Positions 29,378-39,483 are shown, counted from the first letter of the stretch. The stretch is 64,000 nt of DNA from Promethearchaeota archaeon (GCA_013375475.1 JABXKD010000002.1:1-64000), one strand, 5' to 3'. The notes: a model not told the origin generated them from the sequence alone. Made by a program: numbers and translations.

Positions 29378-31135
29378 ATGGCTGATGATTACGATTACCT
29401 TTTTAAATCTATTGTTGTAGGTGATGGGGGTGTTGGTAAAACAGCTCTTACACTCCGTTTTTCAAAAGGATTCTTTACAGAAGATTATAAAATGACAATT
29501 GGGGTAGATTTTCACGTAAAAACAATTTCAATAGATACTTCTGAAGGGGCCATTAAGTGTAAACTCCAACTCTGGGATACAGGTGGTCAAGAGCGATTTA
29601 GTTCGATAAGACCGATGTACTATAGGGGATCGTTAGGGACAATACTTGTTTTCGATCTCACAAATTCCGCGAGTTTTGAACATTTACCACAATGGATAGA
29701 GGAAGTTAGAGCAAACATAAAAACTGAGATTCCGGTGGTGCTCGTTGGAAATAAAAGCGATCTACTCAACCAGAGAGCCGTTTCAGCCGAGGAAATTGGT
29801 AGATTTACAAACGATTTTAACTTGTATTATATGGAAACTTCAGCTAAAACCGGTAATGGAGTAGGTGATTGTTTTTATATTCTTGCGTGTTTAATGATAG
29901 GACAAGGTGTTCCTGAGCAATTGGTTGCAAACAAAACTGTTTATGCTCCAGGACAAGTACTTGAAGAAAAGGGTAAAATACCCTCAAAAGAGTTGCCTTC
30001 TAGCAAACCCCAAGATGAATATATCGCCCCGCCTGTTCCAGAACCCGCTCAATTCTTAAACGAACAACCTGAAATCGAATATGAGGCTCCGCCAGTCCCC
30101 GAACCGAAATTGACTAAACTAGTGGAACTTCCTTCTTTTTTTGAATCTGAAAAGGAAATTGAATACGAAGCTCCACCTGTTCCCGAACCAAAACCTGAAA
30201 CGGAACCGCAATTCATTCCCGATATCTCAATTCCTGAACTAACCGAAATTGAATTTAAAACTCCAGATGAAATTTTGATCAAAGAAACGATAAAATCCGA
30301 ACTTGAATCCTTAACCAGCGACGATACGGTCTATAAACCAAAAACAATTCCTTTTACTAACGCTCCAGAACCTGCACCACCTCCCAAGGAGTTTCAAAGC
30401 CCTCCCTCGGAAAGACCAAAAGAAAGCACTCCAATTCATACTCCATTTCGCGTAATTAAAAGGGAAGAACCTACGAAACCTCAACCTACATCAATAACAT
30501 TTGAACCTAGCCCCAAACCACAACCAGACTCTATAAATAGATCACCACTTTTTCAAACCCAAACACCTCCAGGATCTACTTCTGATTCGCTTATCGATTA
30601 TATGCCTCAAACAATTATATCAAAAAAGGAGAAGAAAAAGAAAGTTAAGGAACAAAAGAAGCAAGATAAAGAAAAAGCAAAGATTGAGAAGGAAAAAAAA
30701 ATATCTGAAGAACGGGAGAAACAAGAGAATTTAATTAAAGCTATGAAAAAATCGAAAAAAGAAAAACAAACTGAACCTAAAAAAACCAAACCGTCATCAC
30801 CCCCTACTGTTAGCGAACCCAAAGTTGGGATGGATTCCTTATTTCAAACTCTTAGCCAAAGAACTGAAGTAGAATCTCAGGATCAGAGCGTTCCTTTTAT
30901 GTATTTTACAGGAGAAAGGAAAACTAAGGAAGAGGGGGCGTCTAAATTAAGAATAATTCCTAATGTAGCGGATGTTGAAGCCGATTCTAATTCTTTTACA
31001 GCGTTTACGTCTGCTCAACAAGTAGAAGAAGAAAAACCAAAAAGTAAATCCAAAGATCTTTTAATTTGTGAACAATGTGGATCTATTTTATCCTCTGATT
31101 ATGCATTTTGTAATAAATGCGGAAATAAATTATAA
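29378..31135 (+). CDS. Rab-like small GTPase with long Pro/Glu/Lys-rich linker and C-terminal zinc ribbon
   Basis: GDGGVGKTALTLRFSKGFFTEDYKMTIGVDFHVKTI, WDTGGQERFSSIRPMYYRG, GNKSDL, ETSAKTG; repeated EYxAPPVPEP; C-terminal CEQCGSILSSDYAFCNKCGNKL. Confidence 0.9.
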   Translation: MADDYDYLFKSIVVGDGGVGKTALTLRFSKGFFTEDYKMTIGVDFHVKTISIDTSEGAIKCKLQLWDTGGQERFSSIRPMYYRGSLGTILVFDLTNSASFEHLPQWIEEVRANIKTEIPVVLVGNKSDLLNQRAVSAEEIGRFTNDFNLYYMETSAKTGNGVGDCFYILACLMIGQGVPEQLVANKTVYAPGQVLEEKGKIPSKELPSSKPQDEYIAPPVPEPAQFLNEQPEIEYEAPPVPEPKLTKLVELPSFFESEKEIEYEAPPVPEPKPETEPQFIPDISIPELTEIEFKTPDEILIKETIKSELESLTSDDTVYKPKTIPFTNAPEPAPPPKEFQSPPSERPKESTPIHTPFRVIKREEPTKPQPTSITFEPSPKPQPDSINRSPLFQTQTPPGSTSDSLIDYMPQTIISKKEKKKKVKEQKKQDKEKAKIEKEKKISEEREKQENLIKAMKKSKKEKQTEPKKTKPSSPPTVSEPKVGMDSLFQTLSQRTEVESQDQSVPFMYFTGERKTKEEGASKLRIIPNVADVEADSNSFTAFTSAQQVEEEKPKSKSKDLLICEQCGSILSSDYAFCNKCGNKL

Positions 31136-31174
31136 TTTTTAAACAATGAAATAGATCTTTTTTATTTGAATCTT

Positions 31175-31903
31175 CTAAAGATTTTTACCACAGATGGGGC
31201 AAGTGCTCCACAGTTTTTTGATCTTTGAATTACAATATGGACATATTTTTAAATCTGGATCTATTTGAGTTTGAAGCTTTCCAAAAATAGTTAAATTATC
31301 CTCTTCACGATAGGTTTTTGGTTGTGGTGGGGGTTGAATCGAAGGTTCGCTTAAATTATTGTTAGGTTCTAGCATCGAGTTATTTGTCAAATCTGGTGGC
31401 TCGTTATATTCGCTCTTTACCGTATCTTGTTGTGAAAATCGTCGATCTCCTTCTGATTCTTCTATAGGAATGCCAACTTCATAATGGAAATAATTTCCCT
31501 CGTTATTTTCAATTACAACCTCACCATGAGCTAGTAATACTTCAATGTAATAGATAATAATAGAACCCATTGGAACTTCAGCTATTTCTGCTATAAAATA
31601 ATCTAATTCGTGTTCCATTTGCAATCGATACCACGATTTTCCACGATCAGCACTAAATATGAGCAGAACCCTTTCTAAGATATTGTTGAAATCATCTTCT
31701 GTTATTTTAACAACAATTTTAATAGTTTTTTTTAGTATACCCTTTTGCCCTAAAGCTTCTTCTGCTTTAGTAGCATCCCACGCTGTTCCGCATTTAGGGC
31801 AATTCGTAAACCAATTTGGGTATTCGAACATGCAGTTAGTGCAGTTTTTCGTAAAATAGCGGGTGGTTTTTATTCCAAATGTTTTTTTTTTATCTTTTCC
31901 CAT
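31175..31903 (-). CDS. protein with N- and C-terminal zinc ribbons flanking a beta-rich (E-set-like) domain
   Basis: CTNCMFEYPNWFTNCPKCG ... 'SADRGKSWYRLQMEHELDYFIAEIAEVPMGSIIIYYIEV' ... CPYCNSKIKKLWSTCPICGKNL. Confidence 0.6.
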   Translation of the reverse strand: MGKDKKKTFGIKTTRYFTKNCTNCMFEYPNWFTNCPKCGTAWDATKAEEALGQKGILKKTIKIVVKITEDDFNNILERVLLIFSADRGKSWYRLQMEHELDYFIAEIAEVPMGSIIIYYIEVLLAHGEVVIENNEGNYFHYEVGIPIEESEGDRRFSQQDTVKSEYNEPPDLTNNSMLEPNNNLSEPSIQPPPQPKTYREEDNLTIFGKLQTQIDPDLKICPYCNSKIKKLWSTCPICGKNL

Positions 31904-32020
31904 TCTCCAATCAGTTCTAAAGAGGAATTTTACCCTAATAATCTTATATAAAATATTAAATTACTTTCCGACTAATAAATATATTTCAGACGGATATATA
32001 AAAAACTAAATTCTTACTTA

Positions 32021-33196
32021 TTATAATTTTAGTTTTTTTACAATTTTTTCTAAATCAATAGCAAAATTAGATAAATGGTCTCTCTTTACATGAGGCATTA
32101 TCACAACTCTAATTAAATTAAAATCTAGGAATTTCCCTAACATCCAATTATTATTACGTAATGTTTTTTCGAGTTCACATATACTATCTCCATTTTCCGT
32201 GGTGATCCCAACCACATTCATAACGGGATCCGCAGCTAATTTTACACCGCGAATTTCAGAGATCCTTTGTGCTAAATATTTAGTTTTATCCATACATTTC
32301 GAAACAATCTCATTAAAACCTTTAATTCCTAAATACTTTAATACTACCCAAAAGGCTATGATTGAAGCTCCTGGTCTAGTCCCAACAATATGAAAGTGTT
32401 TAAATGATCCTCCCGCTAAATATGGAATTTCAAAACCTGTTTTCTGTAATATTGAAGAGTCTTTAACAAAATAACCACCAGAAGGAATTATTCCTAAACC
32501 CATTTTATGAGGATCAGCAGTAATTGAATCTACAGAGTTTATCGAAAAATCCCATGGAGGAACCTGATAACCTAACCTTTTAAGAAAAGGCAAAACAAAA
32601 CCTCCGAATGCGGCATCAATGTGAAAAAAAATATCTTTACCTTCAACAATTGTACCTATATCTTCAATTGGGTCAATTAAACCTAATGAAGTTGTGCCCG
32701 CAACTCCAACAATAGCACAAGTATTTTTATTAATTAATGTTTCAAGATGATTTAAATCAACTTCGTAATTCTCTAATAATTTTACCTTTCTCAGTCTAAG
32801 GTTTAACAAATCAGCTGCTTTATCAAAAGAAATATGAGCAGAAATTGGAACTACAACTTCCGGATTTTTAATATCAGATCGCAAATTTCTGGCAATCCTC
32901 ATAGCTATCAAATTTGCTTCAGACCCGCCAGTAGTAAATGTTCCTATAATGTTTTTATTTCCAAATAAATCCCCAATTTCAGAGATTAGTTCATCCTCCA
33001 ATGCAGCAGTACCTGGGAATAACCCGGGATCTCCTAAATTCTTAGAAATATATTTAAGATAGATTTCTTTAGCAAAATCTAATGGCTCTGTGCACATTGA
33101 TCCCAAAATTGAGCCTGAATCGTAGGAAAAATCTTTCTCAAGCTTTTTTTCCAACAAATGAAGTATATCTCGTTTCTCTAGACCGTCTTCTTCCAT
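32021..33196 (-). CDS. mfnA: PLP-dependent L-tyrosine/L-aspartate decarboxylase (MfnA/PanD-type)
   Basis: GSMCTEPLDFAKEIYLKYISKNLGDPGLFPGTAALEDELISEIG; TTGGSEANLIAMRIAR; HIDAAFGGFVLPF; SITADPHKMGLGIIPSGGYFV. Confidence 0.88.
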   Translation of the reverse strand: MEEDGLEKRDILHLLEKKLEKDFSYDSGSILGSMCTEPLDFAKEIYLKYISKNLGDPGLFPGTAALEDELISEIGDLFGNKNIIGTFTTGGSEANLIAMRIARNLRSDIKNPEVVVPISAHISFDKAADLLNLRLRKVKLLENYEVDLNHLETLINKNTCAIVGVAGTTSLGLIDPIEDIGTIVEGKDIFFHIDAAFGGFVLPFLKRLGYQVPPWDFSINSVDSITADPHKMGLGIIPSGGYFVKDSSILQKTGFEIPYLAGGSFKHFHIVGTRPGASIIAFWVVLKYLGIKGFNEIVSKCMDKTKYLAQRISEIRGVKLAADPVMNVVGITTENGDSICELEKTLRNNNWMLGKFLDFNLIRVVIMPHVKRDHLSNFAIDLEKIVKKLKL

Positions 33197-33327
33197 TTTT
33201 GAAAGTGAATACTTAATTATTGTTATAGTTTCCTATAATTCTAAAAAAGATAAAGCTTAAAAAAATAAAAGTTTTACAAATCAGATTTGTATAAGTAGTA
33301 TTCTAATAAAAATGGTAAAATTGATGC

Positions 33328-33645
33328 TTAAACAAATCTTTTTGAATCTCTTTTAGTATATTTTTCAATTACAAGGTTTAATTCGTTGTTCAAGTCAATT
33401 TCATAATAATTTGCGATGCAAAGGATGGCAAAAATTACATCTGCGAGCTCTTCGCCTATTCCTGTTGAACTATCGTTAGGCTTTTTTGGTTTAATTCCCT
33501 CCAGGAAATTTAACTCCTTAGCTAATTCACCTACTTCTTCCACTAATGCACTAAACATAGAAAGAGGAGGCCAGTAACCACCATGATTTATAATCCATTT
33601 ATCAATTTTTTTTTGAAACTCTTTGAGCGATAAATCTTCTTCCAT
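33328..33645 (-). CDS. MazG-like nucleotide pyrophosphohydrolase
   Basis: YWPPLSMFSALVEEVGELAKELN...GIGEELADVIFAILCIANYYEIDL. Confidence 0.88.
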   Translation of the reverse strand: MEEDLSLKEFQKKIDKWIINHGGYWPPLSMFSALVEEVGELAKELNFLEGIKPKKPNDSSTGIGEELADVIFAILCIANYYEIDLNNELNLVIEKYTKRDSKRFV

Positions 33646-33683
33646 AAATAAAGTAAGACACTGGTATATTTATTATCAGTGAA

Positions 33684-36600
33684 TTAGGAAAATAAATTAT
33701 ATCTTTTTCTAGATTCCCATTCTGCTTTCTTACCGGAATTGTATCTATTTACTTCACTGTAATACCCGGTAATTCTTGAATACACCTTAACATCTCCAGA
33801 GTAACATTGAGGACAAATAAAATTTCCACCTCGAAACATCTTCCTACAATGAGGACAATAAGTAAAATCGGTCGTATAAGCAAAATAAGCGGTATTAGTA
33901 TTGAGACAAATATTCTTAGTCAGTTCCCATAACCCATTAATATCTGGATTTTGCTCACCAAGCCAGATATGCGTTATTACTCCTCCTTCAACAACGGGGT
34001 GATAATCTCCTTGCTTTTTAATTCTTTCAGATAAAGTAATGTCAGCATCATATCTAAAATGACTAGAATTTGTGTAGTAGGCAGAGTTACCGGATGATTG
34101 TGGAATTGCTTTTTTGGGGAAATGTTTTAAATCTAGCCTTGCTAACCGGTTACTTGTCGATTCTGCAGGTTGCTCCCAAAGTGAATACGAAATTCCGTCT
34201 CTTTCGGTCATCGAATTACACTTTGCTACCATATATTCTAACACTTTTTTACCAAAATTGTATGCAGTGTCGTGTTCGTGCAATTCATACCCAATCAGAC
34301 TTTTTAAGGCTTCGTTTAAACCAGTAAAACCAATAGAGAGATTCTGATCTTTTAGGTTAAAAATTGGCTCTCCGTCTATTTTACCGCTACATAAGGGTAG
34401 ATGACCCGATCTTAAGCGTTTTTCCATTAATTTCCATTTTTTTAGTAGCACTCTTGCAGAGAGCTCCATATTCTTATCTAAAATCCTAAAGTAATCGTCT
34501 TCGTTAGCAGACATGTACGCATACCTAGGTAAATTAAGACTGACGCTTTGAAGCGAACCAATTGAGACGTAATTTTCCCAGGCATTGGCGATTTTCCTCT
34601 TTTCGGGGTCTAATTCACATCTGCTTATAATCTGATTGCCACTTAAAAATTTACGGCAACATTGACTATGAATTTCGTCGGGCATCCATTCTGGGCACAT
34701 ATTGAGAAAATATGGAGTGCCCATCTTAGCAACTTCTTCCATTAATTTAATGTAAGACGGTTCGAACTCTTTGAGCCACTCTTTTTTAATCTTTATTTCG
34801 TGTTTTGGGAATGCAAATAACTTTCCATCGTAGTCTCCATGGATATAAACATCAGTTAGAGCGTCAAAAAGCTTTAAACACTCGTCTTTATAATCACCAT
34901 ATTTACCAATAATTTTACCGTGGGGACCAATAGCCTTAATGGATAACAAACCTTCAGGTATTGTAGGAGTACAAGAAATTGAAGTGAAGGGTACTTGCCC
35001 TCCTCTCGCTGCAAAAATCTGGTTTGTTTCGTATATTAAACATTGCATAGATTGTTCGATTTCTCTGGCGGAAAGTCCTTTAGCATAAGGAGCGAGGAAC
35101 GATGTTATGTAATCGTAACCTTGACCTCCACTAAATTCACCTTGTATTGTCCCTAACCATTTGGCTAGATGAGTTACAGCAACCCGTAAACTCCCAGCTG
35201 GACCAGACCTACTGCAATGTGCCCAACTATTTACCGGGGGAAGTCCATGCTCGAGAATCATACGAGGATCCCACTCTTGACAATTATGAATGAGGATGGA
35301 ATTTGCATAAAATGTATGATTGGGCCAGTCTCCATTACCCACTAAAGTGAAATCATATAGATATGGATGAGTAGGTTGTATTTTTTTAATATTAGTAACA
35401 ACATCGTATGGTTTTCTTTCAGAAAATTTAGGTGAATGGGTTTTAAGATATGAATTTAGTTTTTGCTGCTTTTTTACCTGGAAAAATTCAACTAACTTTG
35501 AGAATTTAAGAATATTATCGCCACCAAATATTTTTAGTCTATACATCATACCCTCGCCCTTATATCCCTTAATATCATACTCATAATTCTCTTCTTTAAT
35601 ATAATGATAAATAGAGTGCGTCGCAAATATAAAACTCAAGTAATCTATAAGTGATTTTGATTTTGAAGTATAAGTTATATCGCAATCAGATCTTTTCGGT
35701 CTATAGATTATATGTCCATCTCCACTATAAAGGGCAGATAATAATGGTTTTAATTTCTCATCAGACAAATTCAAAAAAAAGTTATTAACCTGTTTTTTGT
35801 GGCTAAGGGGTTTAATCCCAAAAACATACCTGAATAAGAGATAAATCATTTTACCTCCAAAGTATAATTGAGGAGCTTTATTCTCAATTAAAGTATGTGT
35901 GATATATGTATCAAAACTGTCTCTAATAGACTGCTCCATATCCTCAAGTATAAAAGGATCTTTACTGGTTAATACAAGATTATAACTCAGATTATCTTCT
36001 ATATTATAAATTCCCTCAGATAAAAAGTATCCAATCAGTCTTAAGATTGGTTCTTTAATATTTAATATTGCTGGAATTGAGAGAGAAGAACCAACAACAC
36101 CAATTTCTAAATTAGAATATGGAACATTGTATATTTCAATTATTTTTATTGCCTCCAGAATAGGAAGACTGCCCCGTTCCCAACTTCTTGGATAACTTAG
36201 GACTTCTGCTTTACAGAAAACATCGTCCCAAGACAGTGAGTTCCTCTCTTTCTCTGCAATTAAGAAATTCCTTAGATTTTTTACATAAACATTCTTTAAC
36301 AAATCTGATGGACATTTTTTAATCAATTCTTCAATGATATTTAATTCATAATGATCTCCTTTTATTACACTATTATTTAAAATCATCAAAGAATCACCTA
36401 TGCAAAGGTTCTTAGCAGGTATTTCTTTTGGAAATAAATCATTAAAAGTCATTATGCGATGGTCATCGCTAAGGAGAATTTCTTTTCCACTTTTGGTTGT
36501 TATTTTATTAATATAATCATCTGATGGTCTTCTTGAAACAAATTTCAGTTTTTTTATTCCAGTAGGTGTATATAATGAGAGAGATTTTCTTGATAAATCA

Positions 36601-37244
36601 ATCAATTCTTGATTTTTATCGAAAAACTCATCAAAATCTTTTGCTTTATTTAGTGATAAATTTTTCCCATCATATACCGGTATTTTGGTACTACCATCTA
36701 CGCAAAACGGTCTTAAATCAAAATATCTTAGCATATGTACATGAATGTCTCCATATAAATGAGCATGCGCTTCTTCTGAGTCTAAAATCCTTAAGAGAGC
36801 GTATTCATCAGAAATCCTATTTGCAGCCCAATGATGGATGCTTTCTGGGTTTAAATCTTGATTGGCGTTTTCGTTAACGCCTTTCTCCAATATCGCTTCA
36901 TAATCCATTAATGGCATACCTATTCTTGTATATAGTTTACGCTCGTCTTCGTAGTGTTCTTCTGATAATATTGAGCAAACTATTTCCCTAATATGTGGTC
37001 CAGAAAGAAAACTAATATTGGAAGATATAATTCTTCTCACAACAAGCTCAGTAATTTTGCCAGCAGATTTTAAATCTAATCCCGTTTCTTTAACGATGCT
37101 TTCTTTTATTTTATCTAGCTCAAAGGGTACAACATCGCCTTCCGTCCGTGAAACACTTGGAAGTAAATTTTTTAAAAACCCACTTTCTAACATTTTTTTT
37201 CCTTTAATTGTTTCAAACTTTGGAGTTAAAACCATATTAATCAT
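33684..37244 (-). CDS. nrdD: anaerobic (class III) ribonucleoside-triphosphate reductase containing an in-frame intein
   Basis: ATP-cone N-terminus; HLYGDIHVHMLRYFDLRPF|C...HN|CQEWDPRMILEHGLPPVNSWAHCSRSGPAGSLRVAVTHLAKWLG; C-terminal CPHCRKMFRGGNFICPQC and RITGYY glycyl-radical motif. Confidence 0.95.
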   Translation of the reverse strand: MINMVLTPKFETIKGKKMLESGFLKNLLPSVSRTEGDVVPFELDKIKESIVKETGLDLKSAGKITELVVRRIISSNISFLSGPHIREIVCSILSEEHYEDERKLYTRIGMPLMDYEAILEKGVNENANQDLNPESIHHWAANRISDEYALLRILDSEEAHAHLYGDIHVHMLRYFDLRPFCVDGSTKIPVYDGKNLSLNKAKDFDEFFDKNQELIDLSRKSLSLYTPTGIKKLKFVSRRPSDDYINKITTKSGKEILLSDDHRIMTFNDLFPKEIPAKNLCIGDSLMILNNSVIKGDHYELNIIEELIKKCPSDLLKNVYVKNLRNFLIAEKERNSLSWDDVFCKAEVLSYPRSWERGSLPILEAIKIIEIYNVPYSNLEIGVVGSSLSIPAILNIKEPILRLIGYFLSEGIYNIEDNLSYNLVLTSKDPFILEDMEQSIRDSFDTYITHTLIENKAPQLYFGGKMIYLLFRYVFGIKPLSHKKQVNNFFLNLSDEKLKPLLSALYSGDGHIIYRPKRSDCDITYTSKSKSLIDYLSFIFATHSIYHYIKEENYEYDIKGYKGEGMMYRLKIFGGDNILKFSKLVEFFQVKKQQKLNSYLKTHSPKFSERKPYDVVTNIKKIQPTHPYLYDFTLVGNGDWPNHTFYANSILIHNCQEWDPRMILEHGLPPVNSWAHCSRSGPAGSLRVAVTHLAKWLGTIQGEFSGGQGYDYITSFLAPYAKGLSAREIEQSMQCLIYETNQIFAARGGQVPFTSISCTPTIPEGLLSIKAIGPHGKIIGKYGDYKDECLKLFDALTDVYIHGDYDGKLFAFPKHEIKIKKEWLKEFEPSYIKLMEEVAKMGTPYFLNMCPEWMPDEIHSQCCRKFLSGNQIISRCELDPEKRKIANAWENYVSIGSLQSVSLNLPRYAYMSANEDDYFRILDKNMELSARVLLKKWKLMEKRLRSGHLPLCSGKIDGEPIFNLKDQNLSIGFTGLNEALKSLIGYELHEHDTAYNFGKKVLEYMVAKCNSMTERDGISYSLWEQPAESTSNRLARLDLKHFPKKAIPQSSGNSAYYTNSSHFRYDADITLSERIKKQGDYHPVVEGGVITHIWLGEQNPDINGLWELTKNICLNTNTAYFAYTTDFTYCPHCRKMFRGGNFICPQCYSGDVKVYSRITGYYSEVNRYNSGKKAEWESRKRYNLFS
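35283..36704 (-). mobile_element. intein, 474 aa, with LAGLIDADG-type homing-endonuclease domain, inside nrdD
   Basis: N-terminal splice junction RPF|CVDGSTKIPVYDGK, C-terminal ...TFYANSILIHN|CQEWDP; LIGYFLSEGI and LSALYSGDGHI resemble the two dodecapeptide motifs; removal leaves a continuous NrdD. Confidence 0.93.
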
Positions 37245-37651
37245 TTTATTAATTTAATTTGCAATTCCTATCGAAGTGATAACAGTATATAACTTGTATG
37301 AAAATTAAAAATTTATGTCGTTTTTATTAACCTAAGTAATAGCTTTAATTGTTATATATTCTCGTTAATACTTTGCCTCTTTTGATATAAAAATGTATTT
37401 TTTTTTCCAATTTAAACTTATTCTATTAACCTTCTATTCATAATCTAATAAACCAGTTTAGAAATCCACAGAAAATTCCATAGTTTCACCTAAAAGTCCA
37501 GTCGTATTACCTATATCCTCGTTATTTTACTAGCAAACTTAAAATTGTCGTCTTTACTGGTTTTGTAATTTTCAAACGATTAATGTAAAATTTAAAAATT
37601 ATCAACTACGAGAATATTTAAATAAAAAACAGATGAAATCAACTTATATAA

Positions 37652-37990
37652 ATGCTTGAAATTAAAAAAAATCCCGTAAATAAAAGCTCTGTCAATTCTA
37701 TAGAAACTTTGCCAGGAATTTATCGAAAAACTCTAATTTTTAATGAGAACATGATGTTATGCCATTTTATCCTCAATAAAAATTCTGAAGTCCCCCTTCA
37801 TTCGCATAAGGAACATCAAATCGGATATGTAATTAAAGGAAAATTACAATTTTTTACCGATAATGAAGAATTTTTGGCTAAAAAGGGAGATAGTTATGTT
37901 TTTGAATCAAACGAAAAACATGGGGCAAAAATATTGGAGGATTCAGAGGTTATAGACGTGTTTAATCCTCCAAGAGAAGATTATAAATAA
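37652..37990 (+). CDS. cupin-domain protein
   Basis: NSEVPLHSHKEHQIGYVIKGKLQFF...KKGDSYVFESNEKHGAKI. Confidence 0.85.
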   Translation: MLEIKKNPVNKSSVNSIETLPGIYRKTLIFNENMMLCHFILNKNSEVPLHSHKEHQIGYVIKGKLQFFTDNEEFLAKKGDSYVFESNEKHGAKILEDSEVIDVFNPPREDYK

Positions 37991-38024
37991 ATCTGCGCAG
38001 TTACAAAAGGAAAATAAAAAGTAA

Positions 38025-38378
38025 TTACCATTGATAAGCGGCAACAACAAAAACTGCAATCATACAAAAAATAAATTGACCTAAAAGCCAATCTATAAAC
38101 AATTTCCTTTTTTGATCTCTGTTTTTCTTAACGCGAGTTGCTAAGGCAAAGCTAATTGCTGCATTAGTGCCAGTGAAAATTATTAATGTAAATGTTGATG
38201 CATTTAATGTTAGTTCAATCAAGTCGAGTATCATGTCAAAAATAAAAAACGCGCTTATTAAAGCTAATAAAGCAATTAAAAACATCCAACCTGAAAAATT
38301 GATAACTTTCTCAAATACTATTTCTTCTTGGGATAATCCTCCCGGCGACCGAGTGGGCTTTTTCTTTACTTTTGACAT
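38025..38378 (-). CDS. small membrane protein
   Basis: 3-TM pattern after a charged N-terminus. Confidence 0.5.
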   Translation of the reverse strand: MSKVKKKPTRSPGGLSQEEIVFEKVINFSGWMFLIALLALISAFFIFDMILDLIELTLNASTFTLIIFTGTNAAISFALATRVKKNRDQKRKLFIDWLLGQFIFCMIAVFVVAAYQW

Positions 38379-38461
38379 ATCTTTCTACCGTACTAATTAT
38401 AAAAAATTGAATGGTCAATGATTCTTAATTCTTATTTTTTCTACAAATACAATTCAAGATA

Positions 38462-38953
38462 TCAAGGTTTATTTTTTAAAAATAAAATGGCTTTAGCAAT
38501 ATCTCCTTCACTATCAATCAACGCAGCATTCGCTTCTTCTTTATCTACATTCGCTTGAGCTGCCACTAACATTATATCATTTTCAGTAATAACCGTTTTA
38601 GCTTCAGATTCTACTATAGCGTCCTCTCGTTCTCCTACTTCCCTATCCCCTATTTGAACCTCCCCTACAGAATATTCTTCTGCATCCCCTATTATTTGAT
38701 AAATCTCTTGTCCCATTTGTTTCATTAAAACGACTTCGGGTTGATCGATTACAAGAGTATTTTCAGGACCTTCTATTATTACTCGCGTAGCGTTAATTGG
38801 TTCCATATCAATTCCTTGCTGTTGCATTCGACGGCGCATCTGTCTTGAAGCAATTTGTTGTCCTTCTCTCTTCTTTGTTGCTTGTGGTCGCGTTGGTTTA
38901 CTTTTTTCCTTTTTTTGCATTTCCTTTGGTAATTTAACCATTTTTTTCAACAA
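38462..38953 (-). CDS. nac: archaeal nascent polypeptide-associated complex protein (NAC) with C-terminal UBA
   Basis: NATRVIIEGPENTLVIDQPEVVLMKQMGQEIYQIIGDAEE; VAAQANVDKEEANAALIDSEGDIAKAILFL (UBA). Confidence 0.85.
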   Translation of the reverse strand: MLKKMVKLPKEMQKKEKSKPTRPQATKKREGQQIASRQMRRRMQQQGIDMEPINATRVIIEGPENTLVIDQPEVVLMKQMGQEIYQIIGDAEEYSVGEVQIGDREVGEREDAIVESEAKTVITENDIMLVAAQANVDKEEANAALIDSEGDIAKAILFLKNKP

Positions 38954-38991
38954 CTCTAAACTATATATATATTATAGTTATCTATTAATTT

Positions 38992-39483
38992 TTATAATTT
39001 TGATTTAGCTGTACCTTTTCGAACTTTAATCGCAATTCCAGTTTTAAAACTTCGAACATAAGGGACTGGGATCAATAATTTTCCAATTGCTAAAATTTCG
39101 TTTTCTTGATTAACAACAATAATCTCGTCGGAGGGTCTTAAACTATCATCTATGTCTATAACATGTTTACAAAAGACATTACGCCCTTTTCTAATGAATT
39201 CTGATATTTCATTCATTACTATCGCTCTTAATTTTAGCGGTGGAATGCTTTTAATTATTTTAACAGCGGAAAATAAACTCAATGTAAAAAATCCATTAGT
39301 TGGTCTTAAATTTAGGATTAGCTTGTCTTTGTCATACACATGTTTAATTTTACCAGTGTTTTTAGAAAATTCAAAATTAATTTCATTTTCATTTTCAAAC
39401 AGAATATCAGTTATCGACTGACCAAATTGGTAATCAGATATAGCCCTTACTTTTCTTAAAGCAAAAAGCAGTTTAGTTTCCAT
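38992..39483 (-). CDS. PUA-domain RNA-binding protein
   Basis: C-terminal 'GRNVFCKHVIDIDDSLRPSDEIIVVNQENEILAIGKLLIP...GIAIKVRKG' PUA pattern. Confidence 0.75.
   Translation of the reverse strand: METKLLFALRKVRAISDYQFGQSITDILFENENEINFEFSKNTGKIKHVYDKDKLILNLRPTNGFFTLSLFSAVKIIKSIPPLKLRAIVMNEISEFIRKGRNVFCKHVIDIDDSLRPSDEIIVVNQENEILAIGKLLIPVPYVRSFKTGIAIKVRKGTAKSKL

Noticed and set aside
34070-34347. Overlapping + strand ORFs antisense to nrdD (and similar antisense ORFs in rpoB, DP2, pan, thiL)
   Set aside because: Antisense to strongly conserved genes with no recognisable domains; frame shadows of AT-rich coding sequence.
37257-37651. Possible structured RNA upstream of nrdD (AAACCAGT ... ACTGGTTT inverted repeat)
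   Set aside because: Only one 8-nt inverted repeat about 100 nt apart in AT-rich DNA; no known motif recognised.
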